A stretch of DNA of 18,978 nt, taken from positions 1 through 18,978 of the forward strand of contig CAILAO010000441.1 of assembly GCA_903832105.1 (NCBI GenBank). The letters are read 5' to 3'. Below the pieces are notes generated by a model. The model worked only from the letters and a program-made list of their open reading frames with translations, ran no database searches and was not told the origin of the DNA. The DNA comes from an uncultured Pseudomonadota bacterium. GTDB lineage: Bacteria; Bdellovibrionota_B; Oligoflexia; Oligoflexales; CAILAO01. How positions within the stretch are numbered: position 1 is the first letter of the stretch; each line of letters begins with the position of its first letter. A program made the position numbers and the translations under genes. Shown piece by piece: positions 14,781 to 18,978 of this stretch.

Positions 14781-16427
14781 GTGTGTACATTTTTAAAAGT
14801 TTTTATAATTGTTTTTCTTAGCTACTTTTCACTTAACAGTTGTATAACGAATGAACCCCTGAAAATGCAGACTCGGAGCGAAAAGGAGAAAGAGCCCGCC
14901 ACTCGAGTAGATCACCAGGCAGAGATGGAAAAACTTGGTTTTTGGTTTAAAGGTTCTGTAGACGATGCTTTTTCTTATGCTAAAAAAGAAAACAAAACTG
15001 TTTTCATTTACTGGGGAGCTGTCTGGTGTCCTCCTTGTAACGAACTAAAAGAACAGGTTTTCAGTACGGATCGCTTTTCTAGCCTGATGAAATTGGTTGT
15101 GCCGGTATATCTTGACGGTGATTCAGAGGATGCGCAGGTGTGGAGTGAAAAACTAAAGGCCGCAGGATACCCCACTATTTTAGCTTTCAATCCTAACGGC
15201 CAAGAAATCATGAGACTAGTCGAGAGCGTAAGTGCCGATGAATTTTGTTCGACGCTTGAAAACGCCATCGCGTCTAGTCAGTCCTTTCAAGACATTGTTA
15301 AAGCGGCGACTTCCGGAAAGCCTTCTTCTAAATCATCTCGTTTGAAAAATACCTCCGATTTTAAAAGCTGGAAGCTTCTGGCTTTTTATAGCTGGGCTGA
15401 CTCAGCGCTTGATAGAAGGCCAGAAGATATTTTTTACGAGCTCAAAGTCCTTGCCGATAAGGCTCCCGAGAACCTCGAAGAAGAACGAGCTGTACTCACA
15501 GCGAGATTTCTAGAAATGGCCCTGCAAGTTAAAGATAGCCAAGACATAAAAGCCATAAAGCAGCTCGCTCTTGTTCTTAGGAAGCATGATCAATATTTTG
15601 AGGCTATCTTCCGCTCTCCCAGAGCGATATTTGCTGCTAGAACTTTCGTCATATATTCTGGAAAAGATATCGGAGAACTCTTTCTTAAAGGCAAGAAAGA
15701 TCAGGAGAAAGTTGCTTTCATCAGCCGCTGGCTCGCCGCTGCTAAGACCATTAGAGAGTACCCATCTGCCTCGGTTGACACGAAACTTTGGTCTTGGTAT
15801 CCAGAAATTCAATTTTACGAATTCCTGCATCCTCAGAAAAGAGACCTCCCTCAAAGTCTCCAAAAAAGCGTCATGGGAGCTGTGGCCGTGGCTGATAGCG
15901 CCGCCAGATCCAAGTTTGAAAGGCACGCTGTTATTTCTGGTGCTGCGGATTTGCTCATCCAAATTAACGACTTTGAGGGCGCAAGGGCACTTCTTTTAAA
16001 GGAGCTTAAGCATACTGATACGCCGTGGTACTACGAATCAGGGATGGCAAATCTCGAAGAAAGGGCAGGCAAAACTGAGGAAGCGCTCGCTTGGGCTGAA
16101 AAGGCGAAGACTTCCGCCGCGGGGCGTGCAACAAAAATACAGTGGATTGTATCGAGCCTTGTGATGAATACAAAGCTTTCCCATAAAAATCAGGAACAAG
16201 ATATCGCCCGTGTTTTGGCAGAATACTATGAGACTGCACTCGGTCTGAGTGATGGGTTTTCGGGACGTAACGCCGCACGGTCAAAGTCGGTCACAAAAAA
16301 TTTGAAGCCCTGGGCTCAAAAGTCCCTTGTAAAAAATGTCATTGATGAAAACTATAAAAAGTGCCTCTCAGCCAAAGACGACACTCTCAAACTGCGCTGT
16401 CAAAGTCACTTTAAAGAGCTTTTATAA
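14781..16427 (+). CDS. Thioredoxin-fold lipoprotein with helical-repeat C-terminal region
   Basis: A 548-residue protein starting at GTG 14781, with GAGGAG about nine bases upstream. The signal ends FSLNSC, with Cys21 as the lipidation site. Residues about 45-170 form a thioredoxin-like domain: FIYWGAVWCPPCNELKEQVF, with the redox pair Cys83/Cys86 in WCPPC, and the cis-proline segment AGYPTILAF. This resembles DsbD-gamma and other thioredoxin-7-type periplasmic domains. The remaining 370 residues are mainly helical, and about 385-470 look like TPR-type repeats (FEGARALLLKEL, then EEALAWAEKAK). It probably acts as a membrane-anchored periplasmic disulfide reductase or isomerase with a binding platform. 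Its electron donor is not visible here. It lies 27 bases after the AI-2E family gene and converges with the dksA-like gene. The direction of redox chemistry is inference. Confidence 0.82.
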   Translation: MCTFLKVFIIVFLSYFSLNSCITNEPLKMQTRSEKEKEPATRVDHQAEMEKLGFWFKGSVDDAFSYAKKENKTVFIYWGAVWCPPCNELKEQVFSTDRFSSLMKLVVPVYLDGDSEDAQVWSEKLKAAGYPTILAFNPNGQEIMRLVESVSADEFCSTLENAIASSQSFQDIVKAATSGKPSSKSSRLKNTSDFKSWKLLAFYSWADSALDRRPEDIFYELKVLADKAPENLEEERAVLTARFLEMALQVKDSQDIKAIKQLALVLRKHDQYFEAIFRSPRAIFAARTFVIYSGKDIGELFLKGKKDQEKVAFISRWLAAAKTIREYPSASVDTKLWSWYPEIQFYEFLHPQKRDLPQSLQKSVMGAVAVADSAARSKFERHAVISGAADLLIQINDFEGARALLLKELKHTDTPWYYESGMANLEERAGKTEEALAWAEKAKTSAAGRATKIQWIVSSLVMNTKLSHKNQEQDIARVLAEYYETALGLSDGFSGRNAARSKSVTKNLKPWAQKSLVKNVIDENYKKCLSAKDDTLKLRCQSHFKELL

Positions 16428-16464
16428 CGGGACGAAACTCATGGCTTTATTATAGGACGTCGTA

Positions 16465-17004
16465 TTATGTCTCTTGCTCCGAAGCCTCTTCCTCTTCAGC
16501 CGTCATACTGCGACCGGCCTTTTTAAGCTTCTCGAGGTATTCTTTATATTTTACGCTGTGTCTAGTCCAAGGGCGAAGTTCAAGACGTCTCTTTGGGATA
16601 ATTTCTCCCGTCCCTTCACAAAATCCAAAGTCGCCCGAATCAATTTTGGAAAGAGCGTGCTCGACTTCTGTAAGAAGTTTTCTATCGCGATCAAGTAACC
16701 TAAAAGTCAAATTCTGCTCGATTGTCGCCGAAGCAAGATCGACTTCATCATACATTTCGTTTTTATCAAGCTGGATATTGCCACTCTTCAGAGCTTCATG
16801 AGCCTTATGTAAAATCTTCTTCTTTTCCTCAAGCAAAGTAACACGGAATTTTTCTAACTCCTCGGTTGAAAAAAGATCTTGATCAACAGGGCGAGGAGCC
16901 TGCGGCTGTGGCTTAGATTGAAGTTGGGGCTTAGGCGGCGGCGGAACTTCTTTTTCCTTTAACTTCTTTGAATCGTGACTACTGGGTGATGTACTTTTTG
17001 CCAT
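16465..17004 (-). CDS. DksA/TraR-family RNA polymerase-binding protein with degenerate zinc finger
   Basis: A 179-residue protein from ATG 17004, with AGGGG upstream. It has a 45-residue Lys/Pro/Gln-rich N-terminal extension, then the DksA coiled coil (about 47-120). The coiled-coil tip keeps DEVDLA (86-91), the DxxDxA motif that acts in the RNA polymerase secondary channel with ppGpp. The globular part follows: SGDFGFCEGTG (123-133), RRLELRP (139-145), then RHSVKYK. Aligned with E. coli DksA, the four zinc Cys become Cys129, Thr132, Ser150 and Tyr153, so a structural zinc is unlikely. Zinc-independent DksA paralogues with similar losses are known, for example Pseudomonas DksA2, which serves under zinc limitation. 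A role in stringent-type transcription control is likely. It may be the only DksA or a second copy. Confidence 0.87.
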   Translation of the reverse strand: MAKSTSPSSHDSKKLKEKEVPPPPKPQLQSKPQPQAPRPVDQDLFSTEELEKFRVTLLEEKKKILHKAHEALKSGNIQLDKNEMYDEVDLASATIEQNLTFRLLDRDRKLLTEVEHALSKIDSGDFGFCEGTGEIIPKRRLELRPWTRHSVKYKEYLEKLKKAGRSMTAEEEEASEQET

Positions 17005-17043
17005 GCATGCGATCCCCTAAAAAATTTATTTATGGAACCCGTG

Positions 17044-17072
17044 ATTCTGACTGAAATTCCAACAAATGACAA
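17044..17072 (-). promoter_or_regulatory. Candidate proximal sigma70-type promoter of the dksA-like gene
   Basis: Read on the minus strand, TTGTCA (17072-17067) is followed after 17 bases by CAGAAT (17049-17044). The first matches the -35 consensus at 5 of 6 and the second the -10 consensus at 4 of 6. The -10 lies about 40 bases upstream of the start codon. Seen by eye only. Confidence 0.35.
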
Positions 17073-17089
17073 GATTTTTCTAACGTACT

Positions 17090-17118
17090 ATTGTAACTTT
17101 TAAAAAAGCAAAGTTCAA
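17090..17118 (-). promoter_or_regulatory. Candidate distal sigma70-type promoter of the dksA-like gene
   Basis: On the minus strand, TTGAAC (17118-17113) and TACAAT (17095-17090) are separated by 17 bases, matching the -35 at 4 of 6 and the -10 at 5 of 6. With the proximal site it would form a tandem promoter. The -35 overlaps the edge of an inverted repeat. Confidence 0.42.
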
Positions 17119-17147
17119 GCCCTTGCTCATGCGACAAAAGAGGGCTT
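17117..17147. repeat. Inverted repeat at the distal dksA-like promoter
   Basis: AAGCCCT (17117-17123) pairs with AGGGCTT (17141-17147) over a 17-base loop, between the divergent dksA-like and transferase genes. One arm touches the -35 box of the distal minus-strand promoter, a position fitting an operator. No typical terminator run follows on either strand. Confidence 0.3.
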
Positions 17148-17219
17148 AAAACTCTTAAAAAGGTTGTATGTGAAGTCTTCTAGCTGATTTTGGTCCTTAT
17201 TAAACTAGGCGATGTTCTT

Positions 17220-18917
17220 ATGGCGTTTTACCAATCATCCGTCAAAACCTATCTCTGGCCAGTATTTGCTCTAATAATATTGGTTGACGTGATCATTCGT
17301 CGCACCTATTTTTTATCAGTAGAACCTTCAAAAATAGGGATTTACTTACTTTCCATTCTCTTTGAAGGTTCATTGTTTTTGGGTCTCGTACAACTTTTAA
17401 GTACACCCACCGGAACTCCGAGGACCTTTTCTATAAAATTTGTCTTTTTCTTTATTTCCACAGTTTACACGACGCTTCTTTTCTCAAGTTGGGGTTTTTA
17501 CTTATATTTTTCGCGCCTCCCAGGCATTTTTGGCTTTTCCTATTTCCTAGAAGGGCCTGAAGAAGCATTTAAATTGGCCTCCCATTCATTTACACCTTTA
17601 GCTATATGTGGATTGTTAACGGCAACATTTTTTCTTTATTTTTGTTTCAAGTCCTCGTATGCATGTATGCGCCAGAGATCACGTAATATTGTTCTATTGA
17701 TCTTTTTCGGGCTCATTCCAGTTTTAAATCATAATCTTCTGATCAGCACTGGTGCATCGCTTCCTGTTACTGATGCCATTTTTGGTCTGGGTAATGCCAT
17801 CAATAGCCACGTTCAAGGAAAGGTTTTTTTTAGACTGCAACCACGCCTTGTCCAAGAAAATTTCGAGCCCCTCCAACAGAAGAGCCTTTTTAACGGGATA
17901 TTGATCGTCAACGAATCTCTTCGAAAATCAAACTTTAAGATCTACGGTTATAAGCGCGAAACTTCCCCTAATCTTGATCGCTTTTTATCTCGCGAAGAAA
18001 GGCATGTGTTTTTGTTCGAGAACGCCTTTTCAAGCTCGATTATGACCTATATCGCGATGCCATCAATCCTTAGCGGTCGAAGTGCCCTTGAGGGTTTACA
18101 CGCGCTGGAAAAATCATCCTTGGTTTTCGAAGAGGTTAAGAGACTTCAAAATATGAAGACTGCACTTATTGCGTCACATGCCTATCTCCCCGGAAACTTC
18201 AAGGCTTACATTGAATCCAAATGGCTCGATTTTCTTTGGTATCGCGAGATCGAAAATCTTCCGGCCTATAATAACATCGGTGTCGATGATAAATATGTTG
18301 CTGAACGTTTTGAGCACTTTCTTAGCTCGCTGAAAGGAGAAGATTCGTTTTTTGCTATTCTTCATCTCAACGGAACTCACTATCCTTATAATTCACCCCA
18401 GGAATTTAAGAAGTTTAGTGACTCCAGCGAGCTTGTTGACATCTACGATAACGCAATCGCCTATCTGGATTTTAATTTAGGCACTATTTTTAAGGTCCTT
18501 GAGAACTCCGGCCGACTCGACAATACGTGGGTATGGTTTACTTCAGATCATGCCGAGAGTTTGGGTGAAGACGGAATCAACGGACACGTAGGGGCGTTTA
18601 ATATCTGGAATTCGAACATTCCATTTTTTCTCGCGATACCTGACAAAATTGCGACTCAACTTGGATCAGAAAAAATGGCTACTCTTAGAAAAAATCGAAA
18701 CGCAATTGTTGGAAACTTAGATCTCGTTCCATCAATTCTTGATCTATACGGCATTCCATTCCCACGCAATAGTTACAAAGGAATAAGTCTTTTTAACCCG
18801 ATTGAAAAAGATCGTGTGCTTGAAATCTACCATCCTCCCGCCGCAGATCTCGAAGAACAACTTGGAATACCACGTCGACGAGTTAACGGGAGGATCGAGA
18901 TAGAAATCATAAAGTAG
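17220..18917 (+). CDS. Membrane phosphoethanolamine/phosphoglycerol-transferase-like sulfatase-superfamily protein
   Basis: A 565-residue protein. Start ATG 17220 (AGG about ten bases upstream) is preferred to an in-frame TTG at 17190. Five hydrophobic segments lie at about 11-29, 41-61, 72-98, 121-145 and 157-176, followed by a large domain expected in the periplasm. That domain has alkaline-phosphatase/sulfatase landmarks: IVNESLR with metal ligand Glu232, YGYKRETSPNLD (242-253), a candidate nucleophile Thr276 in SSSIMTYIAMPSILSG, GTHYPY with His387, TSDHAES with Asp443 and His444, and His456. The order matches EptA-type phosphoethanolamine transferases and related phosphoglycerol transferases, which move a head group from a phospholipid to lipid A, glycans or lipoproteins. 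TSDHAE replaces the commoner SDHGE. It is divergent from the dksA-like gene. The precise donor and acceptor are unknown. Confidence 0.83.
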   Translation: MAFYQSSVKTYLWPVFALIILVDVIIRRTYFLSVEPSKIGIYLLSILFEGSLFLGLVQLLSTPTGTPRTFSIKFVFFFISTVYTTLLFSSWGFYLYFSRLPGIFGFSYFLEGPEEAFKLASHSFTPLAICGLLTATFFLYFCFKSSYACMRQRSRNIVLLIFFGLIPVLNHNLLISTGASLPVTDAIFGLGNAINSHVQGKVFFRLQPRLVQENFEPLQQKSLFNGILIVNESLRKSNFKIYGYKRETSPNLDRFLSREERHVFLFENAFSSSIMTYIAMPSILSGRSALEGLHALEKSSLVFEEVKRLQNMKTALIASHAYLPGNFKAYIESKWLDFLWYREIENLPAYNNIGVDDKYVAERFEHFLSSLKGEDSFFAILHLNGTHYPYNSPQEFKKFSDSSELVDIYDNAIAYLDFNLGTIFKVLENSGRLDNTWVWFTSDHAESLGEDGINGHVGAFNIWNSNIPFFLAIPDKIATQLGSEKMATLRKNRNAIVGNLDLVPSILDLYGIPFPRNSYKGISLFNPIEKDRVLEIYHPPAADLEEQLGIPRRRVNGRIEIEIIK

Positions 18918-18978
18918 ATTCTGGTCGGGGTGTGTACTCCATTTAAAATCGTAGACATCGACTTCTGCTTACTCTTGA

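Noticed and set aside
14348..14796. Alternative-frame open frames inside the AI-2E family gene, both strands
   Set aside because: They are shadows of a gene with clear family motifs; their products are Arg/Cys-rich and unlike real proteins.
15510..15962. 150-codon minus-strand open frame
   Set aside because: It lies wholly antisense to the thioredoxin lipoprotein gene, with no start context or family similarity.
17190..17219. TTG start adding ten residues to the transferase
   Set aside because: ATG 17220 has AGG at suitable spacing, and the extension places extra residues before a normal N-terminus.
18918..18978. Possible start of another gene (GTG near 18930, open to the edge)
   Set aside because: Only about 16 codons are visible, with no protein similarity and only a weak ribosome-binding site; cannot be supported.

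Overview
The window reads as chromosomal DNA of a Gram-negative bacterium with AT-leaning composition. Evidence for Gram-negative: seven putative Cys-anchored lipoproteins, a LolB-like lipoprotein, a DksA-family RNA polymerase regulator and a periplasmic alkaline-phosphatase-superfamily transferase. The style (many large lipoproteins without clear relatives, compact operons) fits a delta-proteobacterial or Bdellovibrionota-type organism. That placement is an impression; no rRNA or other taxonomic marker is present. No mobile element, CRISPR array, tRNA or rRNA was seen.

Layout. (1) 1-723, minus: a zinc-metalloprotease lipoprotein, cut by the left edge. (2) 882-7042, plus: a tight six-gene cluster (overlaps of 4 and 8 bases, gaps of 13, 12 and 25) encoding a TPR lipoprotein, a LolB-like lipoprotein, a stand-alone type II secretion ATPase N-domain protein, the two ABC ATPases OppD and OppF, and a MurG glycosyltransferase. 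No Opp permease or binding protein is nearby. (3) 7284-11091, plus: two lipoprotein genes, one of unknown type and one with two phospholipase D HKD motifs. (4) 12934-11103, minus: a lipoprotein of unknown function, possibly started from an ATT codon, then a secreted calcineurin-like phosphoesterase. (5) 13118-13515: a decayed cytochrome b5/DUF2231 membrane gene. (6) 13584-16427, plus: an AI-2E family membrane protein with a Cys-rich tail, and a thioredoxin-fold lipoprotein. (7) 17004-16465, minus: a DksA-like protein keeping one of four zinc-finger cysteines. (8) 17220-18917, plus: a membrane phosphoethanolamine/phosphoglycerol-transferase-like enzyme.

Most genes concern the envelope: lipoproteins, peptidoglycan precursor synthesis, peptide import, lipid or head-group modification and periplasmic redox. 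The most unusual items are the TPR/LolB-like/T2SSE_N/OppDF/MurG cluster, the PLD lipoprotein with its partner, the degenerate DksA, and the pseudogene. Start codons were chosen by Shine-Dalgarno spacing and family alignment; several lie inside longer open frames.
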